Below, piece by piece: positions 20,753 to 30,636 of a stretch of DNA of 64,000 nucleotides. The number at the start of each line of letters is the position of its first letter. The stretch's first letter is position 1. Location of the stretch: assembly GCA_030538235.1 (NCBI GenBank), contig JAUNUJ010000002.1, forward strand, positions 186,001-250,000, read 5' to 3'. Made by a program: the position numbers and the translations under genes. The notes below the pieces were generated by a model, which was given only the letters and a program-made list of their open reading frames with translations, had not been told where the DNA came from and searched no databases. This DNA comes from Alcaligenaceae bacterium. GTDB lineage: Bacteria > Pseudomonadota > Gammaproteobacteria > Burkholderiales > Burkholderiaceae_B.

Positions 20753-21148
20753 TTAGATGCGACGGCGTTTTGGCGGACGGCAACCGTTGTGGGGAAGTGG
20801 TGTTACGTCAGTAATACTGGTAATTTTGATACCTAGCGCATTAAGTGAACGAATAGAAGATTCACGGCCAGGGCCAGGACCTTTTACACGTACTTCTAGG
20901 TTTTTAATACCATATTCTAAAGCTTCACGTCCCGCTGACTCGGCTGCAACCTGCGCTGCAAAAGGCGTCGATTTACGAGAGCCTCTAAAGCCCGCGCCAC
21001 CCGACGTCGCCCATGACAAGGTATTACCTTGACGGTCAGTAATTGTGATGATTGTGTTGTTGAAAGTAGCCTGAATGTGTACTATACCGTCAGTAACTAC
21101 TTTTCTGATTTTTTTACGCGCACGACTTGCGCTAGAAGCTTTCGCCAT
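20753..21148 (-). CDS. rpsK: 30S ribosomal protein S11
   Basis: A 131-residue platform protein of the small subunit, contacting the mRNA near the Shine-Dalgarno helix. It includes [18 protein letters not shown], and ends [15 protein letters not shown], the family's signature tail. It lies 16 bases after rpsM and 20 before rpsD, within the alpha operon. Confidence 0.98.
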   Translation of the reverse strand: MAKASSASRARKKIRKVVTDGIVHIQATFNNTIITITDRQGNTLSWATSGGAGFRGSRKSTPFAAQVAAESAGREALEYGIKNLEVRVKGPGPGRESSIRSLNALGIKITSITDVTPLPHNGCRPPKRRRI

Positions 21149-21164
21149 AATTTGCTACCCCAAA

Positions 21165-21530
21165 TTATTTCTTCAAGGACATAGCTGCACGACGCGGACC
21201 CTTACGGGTACGAGCATTTGTGCGAGTACGCTGTCCACGAACCGGTAAACCTCTACGATGGCGCATGCCACGATAGGTACCTAAGTCCATTAAACGTTTA
21301 ATTGATAATTGTACTTCACGTCGCAAATCACCCTCGATGATAAACTGAGCTAATTGCTCACGAATCGCTTCGAGTTCTGCATCTGTTAAGTCTTTTACCT
21401 TTTTGGAGTATTCGATACCAATCGCCTCGCAAATTTGACGAGAGCGACTACGACCAATACCGTAAATAGCGGTAAGACCAATTTCTGCATGTTGATGCGG
21501 CGGAATGTTAATGCCTGCAATACGGGCCAT
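21165..21530 (-). CDS. rpsM: 30S ribosomal protein S13
   Basis: A 121-residue head protein of the small subunit that bridges to the large subunit and contacts P-site tRNA through its basic tail. It opens [10 protein letters not shown], has the helix-two-turn-helix region with G-I-G-R-S-R-S, and the motif [18 protein letters not shown]. The C-terminus is lysine-rich as expected. It follows rpmJ by 31 bases. Confidence 0.98.
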   Translation of the reverse strand: MARIAGINIPPHQHAEIGLTAIYGIGRSRSRQICEAIGIEYSKKVKDLTDAELEAIREQLAQFIIEGDLRREVQLSIKRLMDLGTYRGMRHRRGLPVRGQRTRTNARTRKGPRRAAMSLKK

Positions 21531-21561
21531 GACTGTTCCTCTTACTTGTAACTACGCAGGA

Positions 21562-21675
21562 TTAACCCTGACGTTGCTTGTGACGTGGATCTGTACAAAT
21601 TACACGCACAACTCCATGACGTTTAATAATCTTGCAGTTGCGGCAGATCCGTTTTACCGATGCCATTACCTTCAT
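21562..21675 (-). CDS. rpmJ: 50S ribosomal protein L36 (zinc-type)
   Basis: A 37-residue protein read leftward from ATG 21675 to TAA at 21562-21564. It starts [15 protein letters not shown] and ends D-P-R-H-K-Q-R-Q-G, the standard L36 frame. The three cysteines and one histidine (C11, C14, C27, H32) form the zinc ribbon, so this is the zinc-binding form. It lies between infA and rpsM, its usual place. Confidence 0.97.
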   Translation of the reverse strand: MKVMASVKRICRNCKIIKRHGVVRVICTDPRHKQRQG

Positions 21676-21698
21676 GGTTGACTCCTTATTTGTACCGT

Positions 21699-21917
21699 TT
21701 ATTTAGAACGGAAAACGATTCTTCCACGAGACAAATCGTAGGGCGTGAGCTCCACAGTGACTTTATCACCGGGCAGAATCCTAATATAGTGCATACGCAT
21801 TTTGCCGGAAATGTGACCTAATACAACGTGGTCATTTTCTAACTTGATGCGGAATGTTGCATTGGGGAGGTTTTCAATTACCTCACCTTGCATTTGAATG
21901 ACGTCATCTTTTGCCAT
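21699..21917 (-). CDS. infA: Translation initiation factor IF-1
   Basis: A 72-residue single OB-fold protein that occupies the A site during initiation. It opens [11 protein letters not shown] and contains the conserved [18 protein letters not shown], ending G-R-I-V-F-R-S-K. Placement between secY and rpmJ is typical of betaproteobacteria, whereas enterobacteria keep infA elsewhere. Confidence 0.97.
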   Translation of the reverse strand: MAKDDVIQMQGEVIENLPNATFRIKLENDHVVLGHISGKMRMHYIRILPGDKVTVELTPYDLSRGRIVFRSK

Positions 21918-21936
21918 GCTAATACCTAAAACTTTC

Positions 21937-23265
21937 TTATCTAATCATTGTCGAGCCACGAAAGCTAGACTTTTTAAGTAGTGAATCATATTGTTGCGAC
22001 ATTAGATATGTCTGTACTTGAGCCATAAAGTCCATGCTCACGACAACAATAATCAATAACGAGGTACCCCCAAAGTAGAAGGGGATATTTTGCCATTGCA
22101 TACGTAAGAATTCCGGTACTAAACACACTAAGGTGATGTAAATTGCGCCAACTAAGGTTAAACGCATAAGAATCTTATCGATATACTGACCCGTTTGACG
22201 ACCCGGGCGAATACCCGGAATAAACGCACCACTTCTCTTTAGATTGTCTGCAGTTTCACGACTATTAAAAACTAAGGCCGTATAGAAAAAGCAGAAGAAA
22301 ATGATCAACACAGTAAACACTGTAATGTATAAAGGCTGACCAGGTTGCAAAGCCGCTGATAAATCACTCAACCAACGAATTTCGTTTGCCTGCGAAAAAA
22401 AGCTGGCAATTGTCGCCGGGAATAAAATAATGGATGAAGCGAAAATCGCGGGAATCACACCGGCCATATTTAACTTCAATGGCAAGTGAGAACTCTGACC
22501 ACCATAAATTTTATTACCAACTTGGCGTTTTGCATAGTTCACTGTGATTCGACGCTGACCTCTTTCAACGAAGACCACAAAGGCTGTAATCGCTACGACA
22601 ATCGCAAAAATTGACAAAGCAGCGATTGTGCTGATTTGGTTATTACTAACTAAATCAAACATATTGGAAATTGCTGTAGGCAATTCAGCCACAATACCGG
22701 CGAAGATCAGGATGGAAATACCATTACCTAAACCACGTTCAGTAATTTGCTCACCCAACCACATCAAGAACACCGTACCGGTAACCAAGGACACAACCGT
22801 TGTAAATACAAACATTGCACCTGGCGTAAATACTAAGCCCTCGAAGTTCTGAATGAACGAAGCAATACCAAATGATTGGAATAATGCTAACAGCACTGTT
22901 CCGTAGCGAGTGTATTGGGTAATCTTGCGACGACCCGATTCACCCTCTTTTTTCAGGGCCTCAAGGGATGGGACTACGGCCGTCATCAATTGCATAATAA
23001 TTGATGATGAAATATACGGCATAATCCCTAGTGCAAAGACGGAGAAACGCTCCAATGCACCACCCGAGAACATGTTGAAAAAGCCTAAGATACCATCTGC
23101 TTGGGTAGCGAACAAATCCTTCATAACGCCCGGATTAATACCGGGCACAGGAATATGTGTTCCTAAACGGAAGACTACCAAAGCGGTAACCAAGAATAGA
23201 ATACGCTTCATTAAGTCGCCATATTTGGCGCCACTTTCTTGATTCCTTCTCTGTGCTTTAGCCAA
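21937..23265 (-). CDS. secY: Protein translocase subunit SecY
   Basis: A 442-residue inner-membrane channel with ten expected spans, the core of the Sec translocon. Visible landmarks are the plug-side [10 protein letters not shown], the [14 protein letters not shown] segment, the basic cytosolic loop [10 protein letters not shown] and the C-terminal P-G-I-R-P-G-R-Q-T. Length and order match the family. It sits in the spc operon between rplO and infA. Confidence 0.98.
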   Translation of the reverse strand: MAKAQRRNQESGAKYGDLMKRILFLVTALVVFRLGTHIPVPGINPGVMKDLFATQADGILGFFNMFSGGALERFSVFALGIMPYISSSIIMQLMTAVVPSLEALKKEGESGRRKITQYTRYGTVLLALFQSFGIASFIQNFEGLVFTPGAMFVFTTVVSLVTGTVFLMWLGEQITERGLGNGISILIFAGIVAELPTAISNMFDLVSNNQISTIAALSIFAIVVAITAFVVFVERGQRRITVNYAKRQVGNKIYGGQSSHLPLKLNMAGVIPAIFASSIILFPATIASFFSQANEIRWLSDLSAALQPGQPLYITVFTVLIIFFCFFYTALVFNSRETADNLKRSGAFIPGIRPGRQTGQYIDKILMRLTLVGAIYITLVCLVPEFLRMQWQNIPFYFGGTSLLIIVVVSMDFMAQVQTYLMSQQYDSLLKKSSFRGSTMIR

Positions 23266-23276
23266 CTTTAACCCCT

Positions 23277-23720
23277 TTATTCAGCTAATGAACCGCCAGC
23301 CGCTTCGATCGCTGCTTTAGCGCCGGCTGTCGCTTTAATGCCTTTTAAGTTAACCTTGCGGGATAACTCGCCTGAGCTGATAACCTTAGCAAAACGAACG
23401 CTTTGACCGATGACGCCTTCTTGTTTAAGAATTGCTAAATCGATCTCTTCAGCTTGCATTAATTGCAACTCTGATAAACGTACTTCTGCGTTTAAGTGCT
23501 TAGTCATTGAGTTGAAACCACGCTTTGGCAGACGACGTTGTAAAGGCATTTGACCGCCCTCGAAGCCAACTTTGTGGAAACCGCCTGAACGCGATTTCTG
23601 GCCTTTGTGACCACGACCACTCGTTTTACCAAAACCTGAACCAACCCCGCGACCAACACGGCGGCGCTCTGTTTTACTACCTTCAGCAGGCGATAATGTA
23701 TTCAGTTGTGTTACTGACAT
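23277..23720 (-). CDS. rplO: 50S ribosomal protein L15
   Basis: A 147-residue large-subunit protein that binds 23S rRNA late in assembly. The glycine- and arginine-rich N-terminal arm [20 protein letters not shown] is clear, as is the [17 protein letters not shown] segment. It lies 18 bases after rpmD and 11 before secY. Confidence 0.98.
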   Translation of the reverse strand: MSVTQLNTLSPAEGSKTERRRVGRGVGSGFGKTSGRGHKGQKSRSGGFHKVGFEGGQMPLQRRLPKRGFNSMTKHLNAEVRLSELQLMQAEEIDLAILKQEGVIGQSVRFAKVISSGELSRKVNLKGIKATAGAKAAIEAAGGSLAE

Positions 23721-23738
23721 CTCTATTCCTTTAAACGA

Positions 23739-23924
23739 TTAAGCCTCAGACACGGATACTAAATAATCCACTTTACGGATCATACCGCGTACTTCAGGCG
23801 TATCGACTAATACACGACTGCTGTTAATCTTGCCAAGACCTAAACCGCGAACTGTTGCGCGATGGTCTTGTTTAGTGCCGATAACAGAGCGTACTAGAGT
23901 AACTTTAATTTTTTTCTCTGACAT
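23739..23924 (-). CDS. rpmD: 50S ribosomal protein L30
   Basis: A 61-residue short bacterial L30. It contains [23 protein letters not shown], the family pattern, and ends with [12 protein letters not shown]. It begins three bases after the rpsE stop, so translation is coupled. Confidence 0.97.
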   Translation of the reverse strand: MSEKKIKVTLVRSVIGTKQDHRATVRGLGLGKINSSRVLVDTPEVRGMIRKVDYLVSVSEA

Positions 23925-23927
23925 GGC

Positions 23928-24446
23928 TTACCCCAAAATCTCTTCTACGGACTTGCCACGCTTAGCCGCCACATCTTCGGGCGTCAAACAAGACTCAAGA
24001 CCGTTAAGTGTTGCGCGTACCAAGTTGTATGGATTACGAGAACCATAGCTCTTAGCTACTACGTTACGAACACCCATCACTTCGAAAATCGCACGCATTG
24101 GACCGCCAGCGATCACACCAGTACCCTCTGCGGCCGGTGAAATCAGAACGGTTGAAGCGCCGTGCTTACCGATAACTGAATGATGTAAAGTGCCATTTTT
24201 TAGGGGGATTTTAACCATACCGCGACGACCTGATTCCATTGCTTTTTGTACAGAAACAGGAACTTCGCGGGCTTTACCCTTGCCCATGCCGACACCGCCA
24301 TCGCCGTCGCCGACTACGGTTAACGCTGCAAAACTCATGGTGCGACCACCTTTTACAGTTTTGCTGACACGGTTAACCGCGATCATTTTTTCGCGTAAAC
24401 CGTCATCGCGTTCGTCAGTTGCTTGTCTACCTTGTGCTCTTGCCAT
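23928..24446 (-). CDS. rpsE: 30S ribosomal protein S5
   Basis: A 172-residue small-subunit protein important for decoding fidelity and mRNA unwinding. It has a double-stranded RNA-binding domain with [12 protein letters not shown] and a second domain with [13 protein letters not shown] and [11 protein letters not shown]. Length is normal, and it lies between rplR and rpmD. Confidence 0.98.
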   Translation of the reverse strand: MARAQGRQATDERDDGLREKMIAVNRVSKTVKGGRTMSFAALTVVGDGDGGVGMGKGKAREVPVSVQKAMESGRRGMVKIPLKNGTLHHSVIGKHGASTVLISPAAEGTGVIAGGPMRAIFEVMGVRNVVAKSYGSRNPYNLVRATLNGLESCLTPEDVAAKRGKSVEEILG

Positions 24447-24458
24447 TTGACTACTCCC

Positions 24459-24824
24459 TTAGAACTTAAGACCGGCTTCGCGAGCAGCTTCTGCTAATGC
24501 TTTAACGCGGCCATGATAACGGAAACCCGAACGGTCAAATGCAACCGTTTCGATCTGAGCGGCTTTAGCTTTTTCAGCGATGCGCTTACCAACGATGGTA
24601 GCGGCTGAAATATTGCCACTTTTCGCATTGTTATCGCTTAGCTCTTGGCGAACTTCTGGCTCAAGAGTAGAAGCGGAAACCAATACTTTGTCGCCTTCTG
24701 GCGAAATAATGTTTGCGTAAATGTGCGAATTACTACGATATACAGCCAAACGAGCGGTCTGTAACTGAGCAATTTTGCGACGAGTCGCTGCTGCACGACG
24801 CAAACGAGATACTTTCTTATCCAT
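24459..24824 (-). CDS. rplR: 50S ribosomal protein L18
   Basis: A 121-residue 5S rRNA-binding protein of the central protuberance. It opens with a basic arm ([14 protein letters not shown]) and has [13 protein letters not shown] and the ending [16 protein letters not shown]. It lies 21 bases after rplF. Confidence 0.98.
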   Translation of the reverse strand: MDKKVSRLRRAAATRRKIAQLQTARLAVYRSNSHIYANIISPEGDKVLVSASTLEPEVRQELSDNNAKSGNISAATIVGKRIAEKAKAAQIETVAFDRSGFRYHGRVKALAEAAREAGLKF

Positions 24825-24845
24825 GATAAATCCTTGTTTGCGCTA

Positions 24846-25385
24846 TTATTTCTTCTTAACTTCTTTAAGCTGAACGTATTCGTCAGAGTAGCGTACGCCC
24901 TTGCCCTTGTATGGCTCAGGAGGACGGTAACCGCGAATCTTGGCAGCTTGTTGACCTACTGCTTGCTTATCGAAACCTTTGATGATGATTTCGGTAGGCG
25001 TTGGCGTTTCAGCCGTAACACCTTCTGGAAGCTCATGCAGTACATCGTGTGAGAAGCCTAAGTCCATTTTGATAACGCTACCTTGTACTTGGGCACGGAA
25101 ACCAACACCCAATAAGGTTAAACGACGCTCAAAACCTTTACTAACTCCGGTAACCATATTGTTTACCAGGGCACGCATCGTGCCTGACATAGCTTTGGCA
25201 AAGCGAGTTTCGTTAGAAACATCAAAAGATAACTCGTTGTCTTCTAGTTTAACAATAACATCACCAGTTAGGGCTTGATTTAGCTCACCTAAAGGGCCCT
25301 TAACCTGGATGTTATCATCAGTAATTTTTACCTCAACGCCGCTTGGTACTGCGACCGGGTTCTTAGCAATACGTGACATAGACAT
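24846..25385 (-). CDS. rplF: 50S ribosomal protein L6
   Basis: A 179-residue protein at the base of the L7/L12 stalk. It begins [11 protein letters not shown]; most relatives start at the second Met (25379), but GGAG lies eight bases before the first ATG, so 25385 is kept. The C-terminal signature is [14 protein letters not shown]. It lies 12 bases after rpsH. Confidence 0.97.
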   Translation of the reverse strand: MSMSRIAKNPVAVPSGVEVKITDDNIQVKGPLGELNQALTGDVIVKLEDNELSFDVSNETRFAKAMSGTMRALVNNMVTGVSKGFERRLTLLGVGFRAQVQGSVIKMDLGFSHDVLHELPEGVTAETPTPTEIIIKGFDKQAVGQQAAKIRGYRPPEPYKGKGVRYSDEYVQLKEVKKK

Positions 25386-25397
25386 AGTTACTACTCC

Positions 25398-25793
25398 TTA
25401 TGCTACGTAGCAAAGAACTTCGCCACCAACGCCTTCTGAACGTGCTTTACGATCAGTCATCACGCCGCGCGATGTTGAAACAATGGTCACACCTAAACCG
25501 TTCATAACTTGAGGGATATCACCGCTGCCTTTGTATACACGAAGACCAGGACGGGATACACGCTCGATACGCTCGATTACAGGACGACCTGCGTAGTATC
25601 TTAAGGCAATCTCAAGCTCAGCTTTAGCTTTTTCGCCTTTTACTTCAAAACTGTCGATATAACCTTCGTCTCTAAGCACGGTAGCGATAGCTACTTTAAG
25701 CTTTGAGGAAGGCATAGAAACCGATACTTTCTCGACCATCTGCGCATTGCGGATGCGAGTTAACATGTCGGCGATTGGATCGCTCATGCTCAT
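25398..25793 (-). CDS. rpsH: 30S ribosomal protein S8
   Basis: A 131-residue central-domain 16S rRNA-binding protein, and in E. coli the repressor of the spc operon. It opens [20 protein letters not shown] lies seven bases before the first ATG. The ending [13 protein letters not shown] is the family motif. It lies 11 bases after rpsN. Confidence 0.98.
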   Translation of the reverse strand: MSMSDPIADMLTRIRNAQMVEKVSVSMPSSKLKVAIATVLRDEGYIDSFEVKGEKAKAELEIALRYYAGRPVIERIERVSRPGLRVYKGSGDIPQVMNGLGVTIVSTSRGVMTDRKARSEGVGGEVLCYVA

Positions 25794-25804
25794 AATTCTT
25801 CTCC

Positions 25805-26110
25805 CTACCAGCTAGACTTAGTTAAACCGGGGATTTCACCCTTGTTACCAAGTTCACGTACTTTGTGACGACTTAGACCGAACTTACTGAGAACACCACG
25901 TGGGCGACCAGTAATTGCACAACGGTTACGCAAGCGCGTTGGATTTGCATTGCGAGGTAACTGTTGTAATTCCAGACGAGCTAAGTAACGCTCTTCGTCT
26001 GTTTTGGATGTGTCATTAATGACCGCTTGTAAGGCCGCACGTTTCGCTGAGTATTTTTCAACTAACTTAGCACGCTTAAGATCGCGGTTGATAAGTGATA
26101 ATTTAGCCAC
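25805..26110 (-). CDS. rpsN: 30S ribosomal protein S14 (zinc-free type)
   Basis: A 101-residue S14 of the long form that lacks the CxxC-CxxC zinc ribbon of the short type; only a single cysteine is present in [12 protein letters not shown]. It stabilises the 30S head and the mRNA path. The ending L-P-G-L-T-K-S-S-W pattern is typical. It lies 14 bases after rplE. Confidence 0.97.
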   Translation of the reverse strand: MAKLSLINRDLKRAKLVEKYSAKRAALQAVINDTSKTDEERYLARLELQQLPRNANPTRLRNRCAITGRPRGVLSKFGLSRHKVRELGNKGEIPGLTKSSW

Positions 26111-26124
26111 AACGTTGCCCCTAA

Positions 26125-26664
26125 TTAATTACGGAATGGGAAACTGAAAGCTTTTAATAAAGCCTTTGCTTCCTCGTCGGTTTTAGCAGTGGTCGTGATG
26201 CTGATATTCAAACCACGTAATGTATCGATTTTGTCGTACTCAATCTCGGGGAAAATAATTTGTTCTTTTACACCGATATTGTAGTTACCACGACCGTCAA
26301 AAGAGCGGCCTGATACACCACGGAAGTCACGAACGCGAGGTAGAGCTACGTGGATTAAACGATCCAGGAACTCGTACATGCGACGACCACGTAAAGTAAC
26401 CATACAACCGATTGGGTAATCCTCACGGATTTTAAAGCCGGCAATTGCCTTGCGGCTCTTAGTGACAACGGGTTTTTGACCAGCGATTTTGCTTAGGTCT
26501 TCAACCGCATGATCAAGTACTTTACGATCTGCTACGGCCTCTGATACACCCATGTTAAGAGTGATCTTGGAAATACGAGGCACTTCCATCATGCTGTCGT
26601 ATTTGAATTCTTCTTTCAAATCGGCAGCGATTTTGCTGTTATATAATTCTTGTAAACGAGACAT
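26125..26664 (-). CDS. rplE: 50S ribosomal protein L5
   Basis: A 179-residue 5S rRNA-binding protein that contacts P-site tRNA and S13. It has [24 protein letters not shown], and [10 protein letters not shown], all family marks. The C-terminus ends A-F-S-F-P-F-R. It lies 14 bases after rplX. Confidence 0.98.
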   Translation of the reverse strand: MSRLQELYNSKIAADLKEEFKYDSMMEVPRISKITLNMGVSEAVADRKVLDHAVEDLSKIAGQKPVVTKSRKAIAGFKIREDYPIGCMVTLRGRRMYEFLDRLIHVALPRVRDFRGVSGRSFDGRGNYNIGVKEQIIFPEIEYDKIDTLRGLNISITTTAKTDEEAKALLKAFSFPFRN

Positions 26665-26678
26665 TCATCTACCCCTTA

Positions 26679-26996
26679 TTACTTCTCGCCAACGACTTTG
26701 TCGTTAGAGCGGAAAACACGAACCTTGCGACCGTCCACCTCTTTGATGCGAACTTTGTCAGCTTTACCGGTTTCAGGGTTAATGATAGCCACATTCGAAA
26801 TATGAATTGGCATAGTTTTATTAACGATACCGCCTGGGTTGTTAAGCATTGGGTTTGGTTTAACGTGCTTTTTAGCGACATTAATACCTTCGACAAGCAC
26901 CTTGTCGTCACCAACACGTGCTAAAACAACACCGCGACGTGTTTTGTCGCGACCTGCCAGTACGATGACCTCGTCACCTTTACGAATACGTTGCAT
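26679..26996 (-). CDS. rplX: 50S ribosomal protein L24
   Basis: A 105-residue assembly initiator of the large subunit. The KOW motif is seen as [19 protein letters not shown] (about residues 3-21), followed by [12 protein letters not shown]. It lies 10 bases after rplN. An overlapping frame at 26669-26917 is a shadow. Confidence 0.97.
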   Translation of the reverse strand: MQRIRKGDEVIVLAGRDKTRRGVVLARVGDDKVLVEGINVAKKHVKPNPMLNNPGGIVNKTMPIHISNVAIINPETGKADKVRIKEVDGRKVRVFRSNDKVVGEK

Positions 26997-27006
26997 ACTG
27001 ACCCCC

Positions 27007-27375
27007 TTAAATTACTTCTGGAGCCAATGAAACGATCTTCATAAAGCGATCGCCACGTAACTCACGAGTTACAGGGCCAAAGATACGAGTTCCGATTGGT
27101 TCTAATTTAGTATTTAACAATACGGCTGCATTACCACCGAAGCGGATTAATGAGCCATCTCTACGACGAACACCTTTAGCGGTGCGAACAACGACTGCGT
27201 TGTAAATTTCGCCTTTTTTAACGCGACCGCGTGGTGCTGCTTCTTTTACAGTGACTTTAATAATGTCACCGATTTCAGCGTAACGGCGCTTAGAGCCGCC
27301 TAACACCTTGATACACTGTACTTTACGTGCACCAGTATTGTCAGCCACGTCCAATGTGGTTTGCATTTGGATCAT
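27007..27375 (-). CDS. rplN: 50S ribosomal protein L14
   Basis: A 122-residue subunit-interface protein. It starts [16 protein letters not shown] and ends [13 protein letters not shown]. It is the first gene of this ribosomal block, with AGGA six bases before the ATG. The rest of the usual cluster (rpsJ to rpsQ) does not precede it here; a 359-base gap and bioD do. Transcription must therefore begin in that gap. Confidence 0.98.
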   Translation of the reverse strand: MIQMQTTLDVADNTGARKVQCIKVLGGSKRRYAEIGDIIKVTVKEAAPRGRVKKGEIYNAVVVRTAKGVRRRDGSLIRFGGNAAVLLNTKLEPIGTRIFGPVTRELRGDRFMKIVSLAPEVI

Positions 27376-27734
27376 GATAGTTCCTGTTCCAACTTAGTTA
27401 CATACACGATGCGTGTGTTTTTCTTATAAATACACGACACCGATCCCATTTAAGGCATACGACTCAAAGCTTAATACATGAAGATATATTGTGATGATGA
27501 GCGATTGACCTTGAATATAACCAGTATTGGCCCCGTCAGATAATGTGTTTAATTATGAGCGAACTCTATAAAGCCGCATATCATATGGCGTAGCCATATG
27601 AATGATGCACATTACCCTGGGTTGAAATCTCTGGATAAACTTCCACTTTTATTTAAGTGAATATAAGAGTATACGCGCTTTGCCTTATCAGATCAAGGAT
27701 TTATAACCTTTTGTTCAGAAAAGTGTTGTTTTAA
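27376..27734. promoter_or_regulatory. Upstream region of the rplN operon (gene-free, 359 bases)
   Basis: No open frame of note lies here. It must hold the promoter of the rplN-rplQ operon (minus strand), though no convincing -35/-10 pair could be assigned by eye. A hairpin TCATATGGC / GCCATATGA with a 3-base loop sits at 27581-27601. It is in the 5' untranslated part or just upstream, roughly 205 bases before the rplN start, and could be a leader structure. No T-run follows it. The bioD stop side of the gap shows no clear terminator. Confidence 0.5.
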
Positions 27735-28397
27735 TTAAGAATTTAGGCTCGCTACTTCAAAAAACTGCGCAGTAGGAAAATGCTTTTGTAAATATCTTTG
27801 TAGAAACTGTCTGGTCTCTACCGCAATCAACGGATCCTGTGAATCGTCGTGGGCGTTAAAGAGTAAGCTATACACAGGCACTTTGTATTGTTGCAAAGCA
27901 TGAAGACTAAGCAAGGTGTGATTAATACTGCCCAGACGTCCGCTAGTGACTAAAATGCAGGGATAGCCTCTGGTCGCTAAATAATCAATACAGAGCACCT
28001 CTTCGCTTAGAGGCACCATCAAACCACCCGCCCCCTCAATTAGCACCACCTCATAACGCTGCGCCAATATCCGGCTTGCTGCGTCAATTCTATCTAAATC
28101 GATGACTTTATTTTCAAGCTTGCTCGCCAAATGGGGTGAGGCCGGATAGGCATAGATTGCCGGCGCGGTGAGACCCTGTAAATCCTCCAGGAAGCGCTCA
28201 CCCTGCTGCAGACCCATCAACTCTCGGTGCTTCTCAATATCCTCAGAAAAGCCTTGACCACCGGTTTGTATCAACTTTTGAGTAATCACCGTCTGTCCAA
28301 GCGCCATTTGCTGTTGCGCCAACATACCGGTACAGACCGTTTTGCCAATATCGGTATCAATACCGCTGATAAAATAAATACCTTTTTCTAATTTCAT
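27735..28397 (-). CDS. bioD: Dethiobiotin synthetase
   Basis: A 220-residue ATP-dependent enzyme that closes the ureido ring on 7,8-diaminopelargonate with CO2, the penultimate biotin step. The P-loop is G-I-D-T-D-I-G-K-T-V (about residues 12-21), a close variant of the usual G-T-D-T-x-x-G-K-T. The second conserved site, V-L-I-E-G-A-G-G-L-M-V-P, is at about 118-129. It is cut off from bioA and bioF by aspA and the oppositely oriented dtd, so it has its own promoter in the 177 bases shared with dtd. Confidence 0.95.
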   Translation of the reverse strand: MKLEKGIYFISGIDTDIGKTVCTGMLAQQQMALGQTVITQKLIQTGGQGFSEDIEKHRELMGLQQGERFLEDLQGLTAPAIYAYPASPHLASKLENKVIDLDRIDAASRILAQRYEVVLIEGAGGLMVPLSEEVLCIDYLATRGYPCILVTSGRLGSINHTLLSLHALQQYKVPVYSLLFNAHDDSQDPLIAVETRQFLQRYLQKHFPTAQFFEVASLNS

Positions 28398-28574
28398 GAT
28401 GCTAAATTTTTCAAGACGGGCCTAAACCCTAACCATGCAAGACACAATGAATGGAACAATACAAGACTATCTGCCCGTAAGCTCTCAAGGATAACTTATC
28501 ATAAGTGCATTGCGCCATTGCTTTTTAAGTCATGGCAATCATTTCCATCCAACTCATCAGTAAAGGGACTTTAT

Positions 28575-29012
28575 ATGAAATGCCTGCTCCAACGAGTTAA
28601 AGAAGCCGAAGTAATCATCAATGGACAAAGCCATGGTCGCATTGAACACGGATTATTAGTATTTATCTGTGCCGAGCCCGCTGACAGCGAACAACAAATC
28701 GCTAAAGCGGTCGATAAAATACTTAATCTACGCATCTTTAGCGACACCGCAGGCAAGATGAATTTATCCCTAAGCCAGGTTAATGGCGGCTTATTGGTCG
28801 TCAGTCAATTCACCCTAGCGGCTGATACCAGTCGCGGCAACCGTCCCGGCTTTAGCAATGCCGCCAATCCTCAGCTTGGTGAGGCGCTCTATGAAAAATT
28901 CCTGAACTATGCAAAAAGTCGTCACCCAAATGTTGCGAGCGGCGCCTTTGGTGCAGATATGCAAGTGCATCTGATTAATGACGGCCCGGTGACTATCCCT
29001 TTAGAGTTTTAG
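28575..29012 (+). CDS. dtd: D-aminoacyl-tRNA deacylase
   Basis: A 145-residue proofreading enzyme that hydrolyses D-aminoacyl-tRNA. Both signature motifs are present: S-Q-F-T-L-A-A-D-T (about residues 77-85) and the cross-subunit Gly-cis-Pro motif N-D-G-P-V-T-I near the C-terminus. The frame is open from 28518, but ATG 28575 gives the canonical M-K-C-L-L-Q-R-V start and has AAAGGGA upstream. It is the only plus-strand gene in this stretch and is followed by a strong bidirectional terminator. Confidence 0.95.
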   Translation: MKCLLQRVKEAEVIINGQSHGRIEHGLLVFICAEPADSEQQIAKAVDKILNLRIFSDTAGKMNLSLSQVNGGLLVVSQFTLAADTSRGNRPGFSNAANPQLGEALYEKFLNYAKSRHPNVASGAFGADMQVHLINDGPVTIPLEF

Positions 29013-29027
29013 CTAAGGACGATCAAA

Positions 29028-29066
29028 AAGAGCAGTGAAAAAACATCTTCACTGCTCTTGGTTTTT
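29028..29066. terminator. Bidirectional terminator between dtd and aspA
   Basis: A perfect 12-bp stem AAGAGCAGTGAA / TTCACTGCTCTT (29028-29039 and 29048-29059) with an 8-base loop; GGTTTTT follows on the plus strand, and an A-run precedes it to give a T-run on the minus strand. It lies between the convergent ends of dtd and aspA. Confidence 0.9.
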
Positions 29067-29087
29067 AACCACTTACTGTCATTAGAA

Positions 29088-30512
29088 TTACTTTTCTACC
29101 GAGATCAAGCGCGGCGTGATCATGTTTTCAGGACGCAAGATTTCTTGTAACACCTCCTCATCAAGCAGACCCTCTTCACGCACCAATTCTAAGACCGCAC
29201 GACCTGTAGCAAAGGCTTTTTTGGCAATGCGGGTAGAGTTTTGATAACCAATATAAGGATTTAAGGCGGTAACTAAACCAATGGAGTTTTGTACCAGATT
29301 CTTACAATGCTCTTCGTTAGCGGTTATACCGTCGATACACAAGGAGCACAGCATATCCAGCGCACGCTGCAATAAACGAGTGGAGTCAAAGAGCTTATAA
29401 GCAATTAGCGGCTCCATCACATTAAGCTGCAACTGACCTGCTTCAGCAGCTAGCGTCACGGCCAAGTCATTGCCAATAATTTCAAAAGCTACCTGATTCA
29501 CTGCCTCAGGAATCACCGGGTTGACCTTGCCCGGCATAATTGAACTGCCCGGCTGACGAGCCGGCAGATTAATTTCTTGGATACCGGTGCGCGGTCCGCT
29601 AGACAACAGGCGCAAGTCATTACAAATCTTGGAAAGCTTTGTCGCAGTGCGCTTTAACATACCGGAAAATAGCACAAAGTCGCCCATATCAGAGGTCGCT
29701 TCGATCAAGTCCTTAGCGGCACGAACTGGGTGACCACTAATTTCAGCTAAGCGACGAACAGCGATGCCCTGATAATCAGGATCGGCATTGATACCCGTAC
29801 CAATCGCGGTACCACCCAAATTAACATCGAGCAAAAGCTCAGGCGCCCAAGTCTTCAAGCGCTCAAGATCCTCTTCTAAATTAGTCGCAAAAGCGCAGAA
29901 TTCCTGACCTAAAGTCATAGGAACCGCATCCTGAAGCTGGGTGCGACCCATTTTCAGCACATGTTCAAACTCTTTGCTTTTCACCTTAAAGGCATCGATG
30001 GTACAAGCAAGACTATGCAAAAGGCACTCATGACCTAGCAACAAACCCAGACGGATAGCCGTTGGGTAAGCGTCATTGGTTGATTGCGCCATATTGACGT
30101 CGTTATTAGGGTCCAGTTGCTTATACTCACCCTTGTTGTGACCCAGATACTCTAAAGCGACGTTGGCAATCACCTCGTTAGCATTCATATTGGTAGAGGT
30201 ACCGGCGCCGCCTTGGATCATATCAACCACAAACTGATCGTGGAATTCACCATCAGCAATACGTTGACACGCGTGCACAATCGCCTCGTGCTTTTTCTTG
30301 CTCAGACCGCCCAACTGGAAGTTAGCATCGGCAGCGGCATGCTTGACCACTGCCAGTGCGTTGATGAAGGTCGGAAAATGTGACAAGGTCACCCCTGACA
30401 AGTCAAAATTGTTTACTGCGCGTAAGGTTTGCACCCCATAATAGACATCAGCCGGTACTTCTACCTGACCGAGTAGGTCTTCTTCAATACGATAATCTTG
30501 TGAGTTTGACAC
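29088..30512 (-). CDS. aspA: Aspartate ammonia-lyase
   Basis: A 474-residue enzyme of the fumarase/aspartase superfamily, forming fumarate and ammonia from L-aspartate. The opening R-I-E-E-D-L-L-G-Q-V-E-V-P-A-D-V-Y-Y-G-V-Q-T-L-R-A closely follows E. coli AspA, rather than fumarase, and the superfamily signature G-S-S-I-M-P-G-K-V-N-P is present (about residues 315-325). The frame is open to 30602 through unlikely residues; GTG 30512 starts S-N-S-Q-D-Y-R and gives the normal length, although the ribosome site is weak. It lies 124 bases downstream of bioF on the same strand. It provides fumarate from amino acids, matching the organic-acid transport theme. Confidence 0.93.
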   Translation of the reverse strand: MSNSQDYRIEEDLLGQVEVPADVYYGVQTLRAVNNFDLSGVTLSHFPTFINALAVVKHAAADANFQLGGLSKKKHEAIVHACQRIADGEFHDQFVVDMIQGGAGTSTNMNANEVIANVALEYLGHNKGEYKQLDPNNDVNMAQSTNDAYPTAIRLGLLLGHECLLHSLACTIDAFKVKSKEFEHVLKMGRTQLQDAVPMTLGQEFCAFATNLEEDLERLKTWAPELLLDVNLGGTAIGTGINADPDYQGIAVRRLAEISGHPVRAAKDLIEATSDMGDFVLFSGMLKRTATKLSKICNDLRLLSSGPRTGIQEINLPARQPGSSIMPGKVNPVIPEAVNQVAFEIIGNDLAVTLAAEAGQLQLNVMEPLIAYKLFDSTRLLQRALDMLCSLCIDGITANEEHCKNLVQNSIGLVTALNPYIGYQNSTRIAKKAFATGRAVLELVREEGLLDEEVLQEILRPENMITPRLISVEK

Positions 30513-30636
30513 GATGTTTTCTTTAAAATAAACAGAAGATAAAATTATAAAACTTTTTTTGCGGATTAACATGCACCTTGGCGTCAACGCAAGAACACAC
30601 AAGGCTTATAGAGCCAAAAAAGCTGACAACATGGCT

